Below are positions 34,161 through 46,667 of a stretch of DNA of 64,000 bases, piece by piece. Every line of letters begins with the position of its first letter. Within the stretch, counting starts at the first letter, position 1. Made by a program: the position numbers and the translations under genes. The notes beneath the pieces were generated by a model. The model had not been told where the DNA came from. It made no database searches and saw only the letters and a list, made by a program, of their open reading frames with translations. The stretch is from Przewalskia tangutica (Eukaryota > Streptophyta > Magnoliopsida > Solanales > Solanaceae): assembly GCA_029844215.1 (NCBI GenBank), contig CM056728.1:62163789-62227788 (forward strand), written 5' to 3'.

Positions 34161-34789
34161 GTTATATGTATCATACGATTTATCGTGATCGCCAGAAGCC
34201 GGAGGAAGGAGTTCCACGCATGAGGATGACTTTGAGGGCGTGAGTCACGACTTGACATGATCGCTTTATGTTGTGAATCGTAGTTTGGTTATCATACATG
34301 TCTCTGCTTTATTTAGATGTTATGATTTCATTTACGATTTTCAGGCCACATACTTGGTACATGTTGCATCGACCTCTCGGGGCTGCGTTCATGCCGCAGG
34401 TAGAGGTACATCGGTTGTGGATCCTCGCTCTTAGGATCACAGTTCAGCGTTTTGGGAAGCTTCGTTTCTCCGGAGGCTTATCTTTTGGTATAGTCCCCTG
34501 TCATTGTAAGTATTTGTACATTCAGGGGTATGGCGGGGCCCTGTCCCGTCATGGTTGTTGTTACATTCTTAGAGGTCTATAGTACTGTTGTGGGCAGGGT
34601 TTGTAAAGGATTTAACTGTTCGGTTTGATATATATATATACAGGAAGGTGACCGTTTTGGTTAGCCTGTTTCTTACTTTATGTCGTGTTTCATGTTTAAG
34701 TTTTTATTTCCGCTGATTTTCTATGATGTTGTATCACTAGGGTGTCCGGGGTAAGGCACCAATCGCGGGCCCGAAGTCGGGTCGTGACA

Positions 34790-36118
34790 ACATGCTTACA
34801 CCGATGAGAGATTCCGGGGGCATGCGGCCATGCTTTAAATACTTGCCCTGGTCATTTCTCGTGATACGGCAGGCTCTGGTAGGTGGCTTAAGATACTTGC
34901 CCCGGTCATATCTCGTGATACGGTAGGCTCTGGTACATTGGCTTTAGATACCGCCCGATCGGGCCAGGACGCAGCCGATCTCGTAGTTGGCTTCCGCATT
35001 GCCCGGCCAGCTTTATGATGCAGCCGGATCCGTAGTTGACTTTCCTACTTGGCCCGGTCAATTTTATGACGCAGGTGGGATCTGGTGTTCGGGTACACAT
35101 ATTGGTGTTCTATTATATCATGGACTGCCGGCAGTGAGGAAGAAAATTCCACGGGCACGCTTGATATTATGGGCGTGAGACCCATGGTTATATTTGAGTA
35201 ATGATTTTGAGGGCATGCGTCCCTGTCTTGGCATGACTGCTTATATATTGTGAAATGGTCTTTTAAAAGATGGAGTTAATTTTCATTACTCTTATTGATT
35301 AATTTGGTTATCATACTTGTTTCCTGCTTTGTATTAGGACTGTGTGATATTATATTCTTGACAGGCACAGTCGACTCTTGGAGTTGTTATAGTACAGTGA
35401 TACAAGGTGCAGTTGGCTTTTTGGTTATGTGACACGGTAGGATCTGGTATTTGATTTTCTATACTTGCCCCTGCCATTCTTGTACACATCCATGATTTTA
35501 ATACTGCATTTTATTTCAGTTCCATACTTAGTACTTGTTATCGACCTCTTCGGGCTGCGTTCATGTCTGCAGGTCTAGGTACTCAGTTGTGGATCCGCGA
35601 GCTTAGGATCCTTGTTCAGCATGTTGAATAGCTCCAATGTTCTGGAGTTTATCTTTATGACTAGGTATTAAGGGGTACGACGGCGCCTTGTCCCGTCACA
35701 GTTGTGTCGAATTCTTAGAGGTCTGTATTCATATGTGGGCTGGACTGTTTATAGTTATATTAATGTTGTAGTACAGTGTAGAACCAGTTGGGTATCGTAT
35801 ATATAAATATACGACAGCCTTATCGGACTTGCCTTTGCTTAAAGAAAAAAAAAGTGTTATTATCTTCCGCGTTACTCATATTGTGTGTGTATAGGGGTGC
35901 CTGGTAGGGTACGTCGATGCGGCCGGGTTCGGGGCGTGACAGAGTGGTATCAGAGCAGTTAGTCCTCGGAATGTCTACAGACCGTGTCTAGTAGAGTCTT
36001 GGGTATGGGTATGTGTGCACCATACTTATACACAGGAGGCTACAGGATATTTAGGATTGGTTTCTATTCCTTTTACTCTAAGGTCATGCGATAGAGATGT
36101 GTTGTTAGTGTCACGCCC
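34790..36118 (+). mobile_element. Element H: end of 5' LTR, primer site and leader
   Basis: An LTR body from 34790 ends in GGGGCGTGACA at 35941. A primer site and about 160 bp of leader (TTTAGGATTGGTTTC, as in A) follow, until LTR I interrupts at 36119. G is inserted in this LTR. Nothing downstream of the leader remains. Confidence 0.82.
35945..35956 (+). other. Primer-binding site, element H
   Basis: TGGTATCAGAGC lies three bases after the LTR end. Confidence 0.92.
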
Positions 36119-37256
36119 CGAAACTCGGGCCCGTGAATGATACCCTACCTGGGCACCCTTCTATACACACAACATGAGTAACACGCGAAAGATAATAACA
36201 CTCATTTTGTTTTTCTTAAAGCAAAGGCAAGGCCGATAAGGTTGCCGTATATATATATACCATACCCAACTGGGTCTACACTGTACAATGATGTAATACA
36301 ACTCTAGTCAGTCCAACCCACATATGAATACAGACCTCTATGAGTTTGACAACAACTGTGACGGGACAAGGCCCCGTCGTATCCCTTATCATAAAGATAA
36401 GCTCCGGAACATTGGAGCTATTCAACATGCTGAACAAGGATCCTAAGCTCGCGGATCCACAACTGAGTACCTAGACCTGCGGACATGAACGCAACCCCCC
36501 AAAGGAGGTCAGTACAACAAGTACTAAGTATGGAACTGAAATAAAGTACAGTATTAAAATCATGGCTGTGTTCAAGAATGACAGGGGCAAATATAGAAAA
36601 TCAAATATCAGATCCTACCGTGTCACATAACCTAAAAGCCAATCGCACTTGATCATCAGACTATAACAACTCCAAGAGTCGATCAGGTTTTCAAGAACAT
36701 AATATCACACAGTCCAAATACAAAGCAGGAAACAAGTATGATAACCAAATTAAATCAATAAGAGTAATGAAAATCAACTTCACCTTTTAAAAGACCATTT
36801 CACAATATATAAGCAGTCATGCCAAGTCAGGGACGCATGCCCTCAAAATTATTACTCAAATATAACCATGGGTCTCACGCCCCTAATATCAATCATTCCC
36901 GTGGAATTCCTTCCTCACTGCCGGCAGTCCATGATATAATATAACACTAATATGTGTACCGGAACACCAGATCCCGCCTGCATCATAAAACTGACCGGGA
37001 CAAGTATCTTAAGCCAACATACCAGAGCCTACCGATTCACGAGATATGACCAGGACAAGTATCTAAAGTGTGCCCGCGACCGGGGCAAGTACGAAGGCCA
37101 ACTACAAATCCACAGGCATGTATGAAAAACCAATTAACAGTACACAGTGCCATAGTATATACGAGAGTAAACAAGTGTAACCTGGCCGGTTATGAATAGA
37201 CAACCAATGATCAAACTAGGGTCATTCGCCCGTAGTATCATTGTGCAAATCCTTAT

Positions 37257-37600
37257 CCTGGACTACCCCCCCTTTAGTCCGCATAGGTCGCGTGGACCCG
37301 CATGAGGTATTCCTCGCATCGCGGGCAGCAAACCCGCGGTAATTCCTGGACTACCACCCCTACAGTCCGCATAGGTCACGTAGACCCGCATGATGTATTC
37401 CTCGCATCGGAGGTAGCAACCCTGCGGTAATTCCTGGACTACCATCCCTACAGTCCGCATAGGTCACGTAGACCCGCATGAGGTATTCCTCGCATCAGAG
37501 GTAGCAAACCTGCGGTAATTCCTGGACTACCACCCCTACAGTCCGCATAGGTCACGTAGACCCGCATGAGGTATTCCTCGCATCGGAGGTAGCAAACCTG
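37257..37600 (-). repeat. 87-88-bp minisatellite in LTR I
   Basis: About four units contain CCTGGACTACCACCCCTACA and GAGGTATTCCTCGCATCGGA. The second half is the repeat shared with LTRs D, J and M. Confidence 0.93.
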
Positions 37601-37904
37601 TGGAATATGAACAACGTAACATGGCCAGGGGTTTAAGTGATAATATACAAACGCAACCGGCCATCGTAAACAACATAAGCAAGTTAGGAAAACCTCTTTA
37701 ACACAAAAAGTCTCAAGACATTAATACTCATAGTATCAAGACACGTTTACTTATCAAACCAAATTACAACACCTTCAGAAATCATTACACGGCCTTTAAA
37801 ATCAAGTAAGTAAACCGTTATTTTATCCTCCTCAAGTCGTTATAACTAACTTCCCATAAAGCTATTATAACACTTATGTTTTAAGTAATTCAAGGCTCTT
37901 AAAA

Positions 37905-38570
37905 TCAAGTCCCATAACCTTTAAGGAAATCAAATCTCATAACTTTGAAGATCAAGTCTCATAACTTTAAATCAAAGTCTCATAATCTTTAAAGGAATCA
38001 AATCTCAATATTTTGAAAATCAAGTCTCATAACCTTAAATCAAAGTCTCATAATCTTTAGAGGAATCAAATCTCATAACTTTGAAAATCAAGTCTCATAA
38101 TTTTAAATCAAAGTCTCATAATCTTTAAAGGAATCAAATCTCATAACTTTGAAAATCAAGTCTCATAACTATAAATCAAAGTCTCATAATCTTTAGAGGA
38201 ATCAAATCTCATAACTTTAAATCAAAGTCTCATAATCTTTATAGGAATCAAATCTCATAACTTTGAAAATCAAGTCTCATAACTTTAAATCAAAGTCTCA
38301 TAATCTTTAAAGGAATCAAATCTCATAACTTTGAAAATCAAGTATCATAACTTTAAATCAAAGTCTCATAATCTTTAAAGGAATCAAATCTCATAACTTT
38401 GAAAATCAATTCTCATAGCTTTAAATCAAAGTCACATAATCTTTAAAGGAATCAAATCTCATAACTTTGAAAATCAAGTCTCATAACTTTAAATCAAAGT
38501 CTCATAATCTTTAAAGGAATCAAATCTCATAACTTTGAAAATCAAGTCTCATAACTTTAAATATAAATAT
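37905..38570 (-). repeat. 68-bp minisatellite in LTR I
   Basis: Nine to ten AT-rich units are each built from three ~22-bp sub-repeats around TCTCATAACTTT, a higher-order tandem array. One unit is shortened near 38213. Confidence 0.94.
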
Positions 38571-40635
38571 TCATTAATGTATTAACTTAGCAAGGTCAAC
38601 TAGACTCCACTACTTCCTAACGACTCTTACCAACATCCCCCATAAGACTTGGTAAGAACTTAGGAATATTCTAGATATGTTTTTAGCCTAAAATATATCA
38701 CGTGAATACTTCCTAATTACAAGGCAAGTACTTCAAGAAGGAATGTCACGTATACTCCAAATAACAAGGCAAGTATACTTCAAACAACAAGTCATGTATA
38801 TACTCCCAACAACAAGGAAGTATACTCAAATAACAAATCATGTATACTCCTAACAACAAGGCAAGTATACCATAAAAATACTCATGTCTTAGAGAAGAGG
38901 AAGTCCACATACCTCGCGACGACTAACCATTTCGACATGTAGCAAAACGCTCCAAGTACTTCAACTCCATCGGTTATTCCTTAAGCCAAGTAGACCATGC
39001 TACACGTAGTACTTCAACCTAAAATGGCCATAGTACTTCTATCAATACCTTACTTTCTAGTATAAGACTTATACCAAATAATTCCCTCTAATTCTACGGA
39101 AATTTGGGCAGCACTTCCTTTGTTTCTACGTACTTTTCCACCTTTTCCAAGGCCCGTATTTCCATAACCAACAAGCCACATTTAAGGCGCAACCAATAGT
39201 TAGCCAAAGGGGATTCACGCCTAACTGAACGTGTAAAATTCTGCCCCACAATTTATAAGAAAACAGTCCATAAAATCGTCCATGTTATTTCAACATTAAG
39301 GGTGCAATGTGAAGCTTTTAACATCCTTATTCCTTAGGACTATCACTAGTCATTTTACCACATTAAACATGCATGTTAGGGGCTGATTTTCCAGCATATC
39401 AACACCCCAAAACAGTCCATAAAAACGACACGACGACGTCCAACAGTTTTAGGCAGTTTTCGGCTAATCAACAACTACAACCAACCAAAGTCTTTTTCCT
39501 TAATTCCTTTAAATCCAATTCTCATTCCGACATGTTATATAAGTTATATAAACTATCAACAACTATATTTCCTTCATTATATAACATGATACAAGTGTTA
39601 TTACCAACAATAATAACCAACGAATCCAACGACGACAAATATGCCTAGTCTCGGCCAACAACATAAAAAGGGTACATGCACACCTTATTTTCCATATATT
39701 CTTTAACAAGAAGTCATCCCTACACTATAACAATGAGTAATATCCAATTACTGCGGAAAAAGAAGAATTATTACCTCATTTTTAGCCTTAAAACGCCCCG
39801 GGCAGAATGCTAAACTTTGGTCCACAGTTTTCGTTTCACTCCACTTCTTCAAGTTCCAATCACATATATGTGACCTCTATGAACTTATACACAACTTCAC
39901 TTTGTATTTTGCTTCCAAAAAGTCGACAGAACCTAGGGTTTTTCTCACGCCACTCTCGTCCAACAATGCTTTCCAAAGTTGGGATATTAATCTAGGCTTA
40001 GCACTTGGTTTAGGAGCTTAATCTAGGATGAAATGAACTAATTGACACATGTGTAAACAATAAACATCACATGTGTAAACAATAGCAGCGGAACATACAC
40101 AACATAAACACATGTGTAAACAATAAACATCACAGGCTAGCCGATAAGGCCGCCTTCCATAATATAAACATAATCAATAGTACAATCTGCATAACCTGGG
40201 CCTACAACCACGTATGTGAATACGGACCTCAGAATAACACGTGGCGGACAGGCCCCGCCATACCACGAATGTACATAAATCTACAACATCAGGGAAAGAC
40301 TGTACCAAAAGAGACAAGCCTCCGGAGAAATGGAGCTTCTGACGTCTGATAAGTGATCCTAAGAATGAGGATCCACCACCGCTACCCTTTCTGGCGCATT
40401 TAACGCGGCTTCGAGGCGGGGTTAGTACACAATATGTACTAAGTATGTAAAACTGGAAAATATTGTAATTACATCATAGTTTAAAACAAAGCCGAGACAT
40501 GTATGATAATCAAATTACGGCAATCGTGGCCTTACTAACAATGAGAGTAAATAGTAGTATACTTACAATATACAATAGGAAGCTCACGATCAGCGGGCCA
40601 CCCGCCAGATCATTAAGCAACCCTACTCTCGGGAC

Positions 40636-40812
40636 TATTCCACCCGTAGGTCGCGTGGAGCCGCGTGAGGTATTCCTCGCATGGGACTATTTCACCCGCA
40701 TAAGCCCTTACGACTCGCGTGAGGTATTCCTCGCATAGGTCGGACCCGCCGCGTGGGACTATTTCACCCGCATAAGCCATGACTCGCACGAGGTATTCTC
40801 GCATCGTGGGTA
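40636..40812 (-). repeat. Minisatellite in LTR J
   Basis: Three units contain GAGGTATTCCTCGCAT and GGGACTATTTCACCCGCATA, as in 857-1040 and 63680-63870. Confidence 0.87.
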
Positions 40813-42465
40813 GCAAATCCACGGAATATGCAAATGCCACAAACCCGAAATGACCGTAATGAATAATATACCACTAGCACAAAACCGCTATCATACAATA
40901 TATAAGCAAGTTAAGAATCCCTAACTTCTTATTATCCTTGTTCACATACACTCTCATTTTAGTTTACTTAAGGCACTAACATGTCTTTATAAAGATCCGG
41001 GGATTTAACCCAAAGTACTACATACTTCCACTCTTTAAAACAAATGACTCTTTTTAGTATAAAACTTCCAAGATACTATTAACCATAGTATCAAGTCCAA
41101 ATTACATTTCAAGGCAAGTCACAATACCTTTAGAAATAAAGTTAGGTCTCTAAATCAAGTAACTCCTTTTATTATAAAACCTTAGGCAATTGATGCCTTA
41201 AAATCAAATTGCCTTTTCATTAAAATCAAGTCATTTATCTTTCCATAAAGCAAATATAACCAACTTCCCATAAAGTCGTTATATTCACTTTACACCTTAG
41301 CCAAATACAATTTCCTATCCAAGGGACTTATACGTTTAAAACGGAACAAGTATCACATACTTTAAAACTCTTCAAGTCCCTTAAACTTTAATAAAACATT
41401 AGACATCCTTAATATTTTCAAAGAAGTGAGTTAATCTCCTAACTCACCCGACTTGGCTATTCATAAAACTAGTAAAGGATATCAAGGTCTTGTACGTCTA
41501 CCGTACTATATACGTACAACTAGTCATGCTCAAAAGATAGGAAAAGTTCTACATACCTCTTCGGGTCACACCACTTGCCAAGTACAATGTCCCGCCCGTA
41601 GTATGTCAACCTATAATATCCACAATACGTCTATTAACGCCTCATTTCAAACGTAGGATATTATAAGTGTAAAGTCTCTAAATTCTACGGAAAATCGGAC
41701 AGCACCTCCTTTGTTTCTACTACAATGCCACCTTTTTCAAGGCCGAGTACAATAACCAACATGCCACATTTTAGGCTCAACATATCATTAGTCAAAAAGG
41801 GGATTATACACCTCACAAGACGTATAAAATTCCGCCCCACAATTCATATACAACAATCCAATATTAACGGCCATTTTGACTACATAAAAACCACAACAAG
41901 TCTTTTTCACCCATAAAGTCGCCTTCACATGTTATATAGCCACAACTAACTTTGACAACCTTAACCTTCCATTTATATAACATGCGACAACTATAACTAT
42001 CGATTTCCTTTGTATTTCACATTTCAAATGGCTATCAAAACCTATAATACATATCAATCTAAAACATGATTCACGTGGTCAATATCAACTATAACAAGGA
42101 TTATTATCAATTCCAAGAGAAGAGGAAATCTTTTACCTTTTGGGTTAGCCCACTAAAGCCCTTTTTTTTCTTCAACTCCTTTTCCCGTCAAACTCGTCCT
42201 CGTGAGCTTCCCACAAGCTTATCAACACTTTCCCTTCTTACCGCCGCTCCAACAAAACCCACTAAGCTAGGCTTTTTCTTAAATCTCTATAGAGAAAGGG
42301 AGAGGAGTTTTTAGGAAGGCTCTAGATGAAATGACCAAGTCTTTCAAGACTTGGTCCTAAAATAGGACCCTTTTCTTGGTCAACAAGATGGGAGGGACAC
42401 TTGTCACCCTCCCATAAGCCTTTTTCGAAAATATCCCCTGTTTTCAGCCCTTACCGCGGAAAAAT

Positions 42466-42575
42466 TCCCGCCTCGGCGCCGCGGCCCTGCCGCCGGCGCC
42501 GCGGCGATGTAACCTCAGAGAATTTTCAGGATTAGTGGCGCCGCGGCCCTGCTAACGGCGCTGCGACGCCTGATT
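42466..42575 (-). repeat. GC-rich GGCGCCGCGGC repeats in U3 of LTR J
   Basis: Three copies of GGCGCCGCGGC or close variants lie inside an otherwise AT-rich U3, where other LTRs carry the GTGGGGCCCAC pair. Role unknown. Confidence 0.7.
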
Positions 42576-42812
42576 CTTTAATCTTTCCTCCACGCCTGTC
42601 CACTGAACTTCTAACGCCCATACCTCTCCGCTCTGATGTCCTATCGACGAGCGGTTTGTTGCGTTGGAAACTAGACTCATCCAACTTTATACTAGGCTTG
42701 CTAAACACCCCTAAATTCTTAAAACTGGGGTACAACACTCCAAAGTAGACTCAAAATCCGTTCAACACATGTTTGTCAACTTATCTTATATCTGAATTTA
42801 CGGGGTGTAACA

Positions 42813-42829
42813 TTCTTCCCCCCTTAGAA
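42813..42829 (-). other. Polypurine tract, element M
   Basis: The reverse complement reads CTAAGGGGGGAAGAA, beside LTR J. Confidence 0.92.
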
Positions 42830-42885
42830 ACATTCGTCCTGAATGTTCTTTCGGAGTAAAACTTATAATGCGACATAGTTTCCTT

Positions 42886-43360
42886 TCACAACCCCGACAT
42901 ACCAATAATGCCACACATGGCCACATAATAGCATTTAAGCAAAAGAAACACTTCAATTAAAACTTGACAAGTAAGGGAAAACGAATTACCTGAAGGTGTA
43001 GGGAATAAGTGAGGATACTTCCTCAACATGTCCTCCTCCGCTTCCCAAGTCATCTCCTCCCGGTTATCATTCCTCCATAAGACTTTGACGGAAGCCACAT
43101 CCTCGTCCAGTCGCTCGACACGGCGGTCGAGTATCGCTATGGGAATCTCTCATACGATAACCCTCTCACACCGGACCTCACGAGCATGGAAAACTCTCGC
43201 TGGATCTCCGATACACTTCCGCAACATAGAAACATGGAAGACCGGATGTACCGCCTCTAACTCTGATGGCAGATCCAACTCATAGGCAACCTTGCCTACT
43301 CGACGGACGATCTGGTAGGGCCCAATGTACCTTGGGCTGAGTTTCCCCTTCTTACCGAAT
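42886..43360 (-). pseudogene. Element M integrase GPY/F and chromodomain (5' side interrupted by K)
   Basis: From 43360 down it reads FGKKGKLSPRYIGPYQIV (GPY/F), HPVFHVSMLRKCIGDPARV, then after a frame break VKVLWRNDNREEMTWEAEED and MLRKYPHLFP, a complete chromodomain. The frame continues about 35 residues further into a hydrophobic tail (LLLKCYYVAMCGIIGMSGL) and stops at 42886. The frame break is at a CHG-rich spot near 43150. Solo LTR K splits the gene between KKGKL and the upstream SPMKG part, which resumes at 58645. Confidence 0.9.
43356..43360. repeat. Target-site duplication of solo LTR K (left)
   Basis: CGAAT, repeated at 58640-58644. Confidence 0.95.
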
Positions 43361-44069
43361 TGTCACACCTCGAACCCCGAGGCCCGTGACTGGTGCCCTA
43401 CCTGGGCACCCTTCTACCTTAACAACTAAGTAAACTGCGGAAATTAAATAACACCTCTTTTTTTTTTTAAACCAATCGTACGTGCAAGGGCAAAGCCGAT
43501 AAGGCTGCCATATAATATACATAATAAAAGACACTACACCGTACATGAGTCCAATCCCACATATGAATACGCACTTAAAAGTTATCTCGAACTATGACGG
43601 ACAAGGCCCCGCTGCATCTATAAAGACAAATGCCTGCATCGGAAGAACTTATACCAAAAGATAAACTCCCGAATCAAGGAGCTATCCAAAACTACGGCGG
43701 TCCTACACTGCCGATCACCAAATCGCGTACCTAAACTGCGGATGAACGCACTTCAAGGAGGTCGAGACGAAGAATGTACCAAGTATGTGAAAGCAGTAAA
43801 TCTGTAATGAAATCATAACATCTAAACAAAGCGGAGACATGTATGATAGCCAACCTACAAGCATAATACATAGCGATCATATCAAGTCGTGACGATGCCT
43901 CAAGTCATTTCTAAAATATAACCATGGGTTTACGCCCATAATATTAATCATGCCCGTGGAATCCTTCCTCACTGCCGGAAGTCCATGATATAATATAACA
44001 CCAATAGGCATACATGAACACCAAGTCCCACCTGTGTCCTAAAAACTGTACGAGCCAAGTAGGAAGACG

Positions 44070-44320
44070 AGCAGGTGGTAAAGCAGGGGGTATAATGTCT
44101 TGGGGTTTACCCCTCATTTATACTCTTACCCTGGAGAAGGTGGTATAGCGTCTTGGGGGTTTACCCCTCACTTATACTCTTACCCTATCTCGACCGACCA
44201 TCAAACAAAACAAGCAGGGGGTATAATGTCTTGGGAGTTTACCCCTCATTTATACTCTTACCCTGGAGAAGGTGGTATAGCGTCTTGGGGGTTTACCCCT
44301 CACTTATACTCTTACCCTAT
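44070..44320 (-). repeat. Minisatellite in LTR K (C-type, 66-bp related)
   Basis: Units contain TCTTGGGGGTTTACCCCTCA, arranged as a duplicated longer unit with a TCGACCGACCA spacer. It is a different higher-order arrangement from LTR C. Confidence 0.88.
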
Positions 44321-44534
44321 CTGGACCGACCACAAACAACACCTAAGCACTACTGTGTCTTTTATAAAAATCCGAATTTAACCCAAGTACTACAAATAGC
44401 GGAAGCATACCCGTGGAATCCCACATCACCGCAGACGCCCAAGTACTTACAACAAGACCAGGCCTCCAACCGAGAGTCGCGACAACGTAATAAAACATAA
44501 TACTTGCACTCAAAGGCTATCACCAGACATATAG

Positions 44535-44945
44535 GCAATTCTTAATTAAACAAGCCAAAGTACTTAGCAAGGCACACTTAGAATAATTCTCAATTAATCA
44601 AGCCAAAGTACTTATCAAGGCACACTTTAGAATAATTCTCAATTAATCAAGCCAAAGTACTTATCAAGGCACACTTTAGAATAATTCTCAATTAATCAAG
44701 CCAAAGTACTTATCAAGGCACACTTAGAATAATTCTCAATTAATCAAGCCAAAGTACTTATCAAGGCACACTTTAGAATAATTCTCAATTAATCAAGCCA
44801 AAGTACTTATCAAGGCACACTTAGAATAATTCTCAATTAATCAAGCCAAAGTACTTATCAAGGCACAAATAGAATAATTCTCAATTAATCAAGCCAAAGT
44901 ACTTATCAAGGCACAAATAGAATAATTCTCATTTAACAAGCCAAA
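44535..44945 (-). repeat. 48-bp minisatellite in LTR K
   Basis: About nine units contain CAAGCCAAAGTACTTATCAA, against about four in LTR C. Confidence 0.94.
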
Positions 44946-46662
44946 GTACTACGTACGTACATTCTTTTCAAAAGACTCCTTTTTATGTAAAATCCCAAGA
45001 TACTAACACCCGTAGTATCAAGGTGTGTCTATTTTTCAAAGTAAGTTACTACACTTTTAGAAAACTCATTTCAAAGCTTGAAATCAAGTAACTTCAAATT
45101 TTCACAATCTAGGCAACTTATGCCCAATAATCAAAATAGACAACTTTCTTAACCTTCCATAAAGCCGTTATAACCAACTTCCCATAAAGCCGTTATAACC
45201 CTTTATGGTTTTAGACATATTCATTCCTTTTTATAACTAAGAGACTTATACTTAAAACCAAGTATCACATACTTATAAATCAAGTTCTTAACTTTCCAAA
45301 ATACTTCAAGTCTCTTAATATTTAGAAAACAAGTTTCTTCTACTTTTAAACCTCAAGTAACTCACACCTTTTAAACAAGTTACTTCTCTTAAATCATGTC
45401 ATTTCTCCTCTCTTAAAACAATTAAGTAAATCACTCATTTGACTCTCCTAAAGTCATTATAATGACCTTTAGGTTTTGGAACTAAGGCACTAGCCAAAAG
45501 GTTTGGAAACCACTTCCTTTTCAAGACTCTATGTACATTAAGTAAAATACTTACACTTTTAAGAATCCAAACTTCACTAAGGAAATGGATTATACAACTT
45601 ACAATTTAAACATCAAAGTGTACTCAAGGAAGTACATAGAACAAATTCTATTTTAGGCAATCCAAATACAACCAAGGAATGGATCATTTAAGGAGTAGGA
45701 CGTACTTTCTTGATCTTAAGGAATCATGCTAAGAGAGATAGTTCACATACCTTTTCGGCTAAATCCACAAGCTAAGCCGAATACGCCGTACGTAGAAGTG
45801 TCAACCTATAATGGTCACAACAAGACTATCAACTTCTAGTCTCTAACGTAGAATAATACTAAGTATACGATCTCTAATTCTACGGAAAATCGGGCAGCAC
45901 TTCCTTTGTTTCTACTCACTTTGCCACCTTTTTCAAGGCCGAATACAATAACCAACACGCCACATTTAAGGCTCAAAACAACAACCAAACAAAGGGGATT
46001 ACACGCCTTACAATACGTGTAAAATTCCGCCCCACAAATCATACGAAATAGCTCCACAATCTAGCCATTCTCGGCCAACATAAATAATAACACTAAGTCC
46101 TTTCCAATCCTTTTCCAATTCCAAGTTCTAAGGTCTAACATGTTATATAGTCATAAACAACTTCAACAACTACAATTTCCTTCTTTTTACAACATGCGAC
46201 GACTTTACTAATAATCGACTTGAATTGAAATCTTAGGGCTAACATGCTAGTTTTCGGATTAGGATTCCAATAGCCACAACACTTATCAAACCTCATAATA
46301 TATAACTCATGCTTGCTAATATCCATAGCTACAACAATAAGTAAGTCTTAACTACTAAAACGACAAAATTATACCTTTATAAGCCCTTAAAATTTCCAAG
46401 ATTCAAAGTCGCGCCTTAGCAATTCTTAGCTCATTTCCTTATGTTCCAATCCGCTCCAAGCACTCCTTAGAGGCCTATGAAGAACTCATCTTCAAGTTCC
46501 AACTACAAAGTTGAAGAACTTCTTAAGTTTCCGCCTTGCGACTAATACGAAAACGTCGTTTTTTCCGAAATCTTTCTATTGAGATATCCTTACAATACCC
46601 TTAGGGACCTTGGGTTTAATTCTTGTGGCTAATGGATCAAAACTACAAAAATTTCTTGTTGG

Positions 46663-46667
46663 AAATG
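46663..46667. repeat. Target-site duplication of element L (left)
   Basis: AAATG, repeated at 58059-58063. Confidence 0.95.

Larger units (their letters stand above)
30036..34789 (+). mobile_element. Element G: gag-only retrotransposon, 5' part missing
   Basis: The second half of gag, the non-pol tail, the polypurine tract and a 3' LTR are present. The 5' LTR, primer site and first half of gag are absent, replaced by LTR F and the E/F junction. The right flank is the interior of LTR H. The layout matches A and B. Confidence 0.87.
31653..34789 (+). mobile_element. Element G 3' LTR (3137 bp)
   Basis: Starts TATTACACCCCGTAG (TA rather than TG) and ends GGTCGTGACA. It is close to A's 3' LTR over most of its length but carries a different minisatellite (33788-34160). 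A run of 13 C (32165-32177) follows the TATA box. Confidence 0.9.
36119..40036 (-). mobile_element. LTR I, minus strand, U3 end missing
   Basis: Starts TGTCACGCCCCGAAACTCGG and inserts in H's leader; GTTAG (36114-36118) is the presumed duplication. It carries two unrelated minisatellites. Near 40036 it passes into LTR J without the terminal GTGTAACA, so its end was lost. The right boundary is approximate. Confidence 0.75.
40037..42812 (-). mobile_element. LTR J: 3' LTR of element M, U5 end replaced
   Basis: Ends ACGGGGTGTAACA at 42812 next to M's polypurine tract. It is the reverse complement of 1-1666 over most of its length and matches the M 5' LTR at 63100-64000. Its TGTCACGACC end is missing. 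The junction with LTR I carries a short duplication of ACATGTGTAAACAATAAACA. Confidence 0.85.
43361..46667 (-). mobile_element. Solo LTR K, first part
   Basis: Starts TGTCACACCTCGAACCCCG. It is the same subfamily as LTR C and is interrupted by element L at 46668. The remainder is 58064-58639. With L removed, K is about 3.9 kb, flanked by CGAAT on both sides, and has no interior. Confidence 0.93.

Noticed and set aside
33773..34258. Long open frames in several frames on both strands with 16-residue repeats such as MGRDMYSTRFYTESHG
   Set aside because: The array unit is 48 bp, a multiple of three, so any stop-free frame in one unit is open in all. There is no start context, and the array lies in an LTR.
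37257..38570. CRISPR-like regular repeats
   Set aside because: Units are directly tandem without unique spacers, sit in plant LTRs, and no cas genes occur.
42066..42314. 82-codon frame that might be a small host gene
   Set aside because: It lies wholly within the U3/R part of LTR J, and the related LTR at 1-1666 shows no conservation of a protein there.
43028..43285. 85-codon plus-strand frame
   Set aside because: It is the antisense of M's chromodomain region, whose sense frame has clear family motifs.
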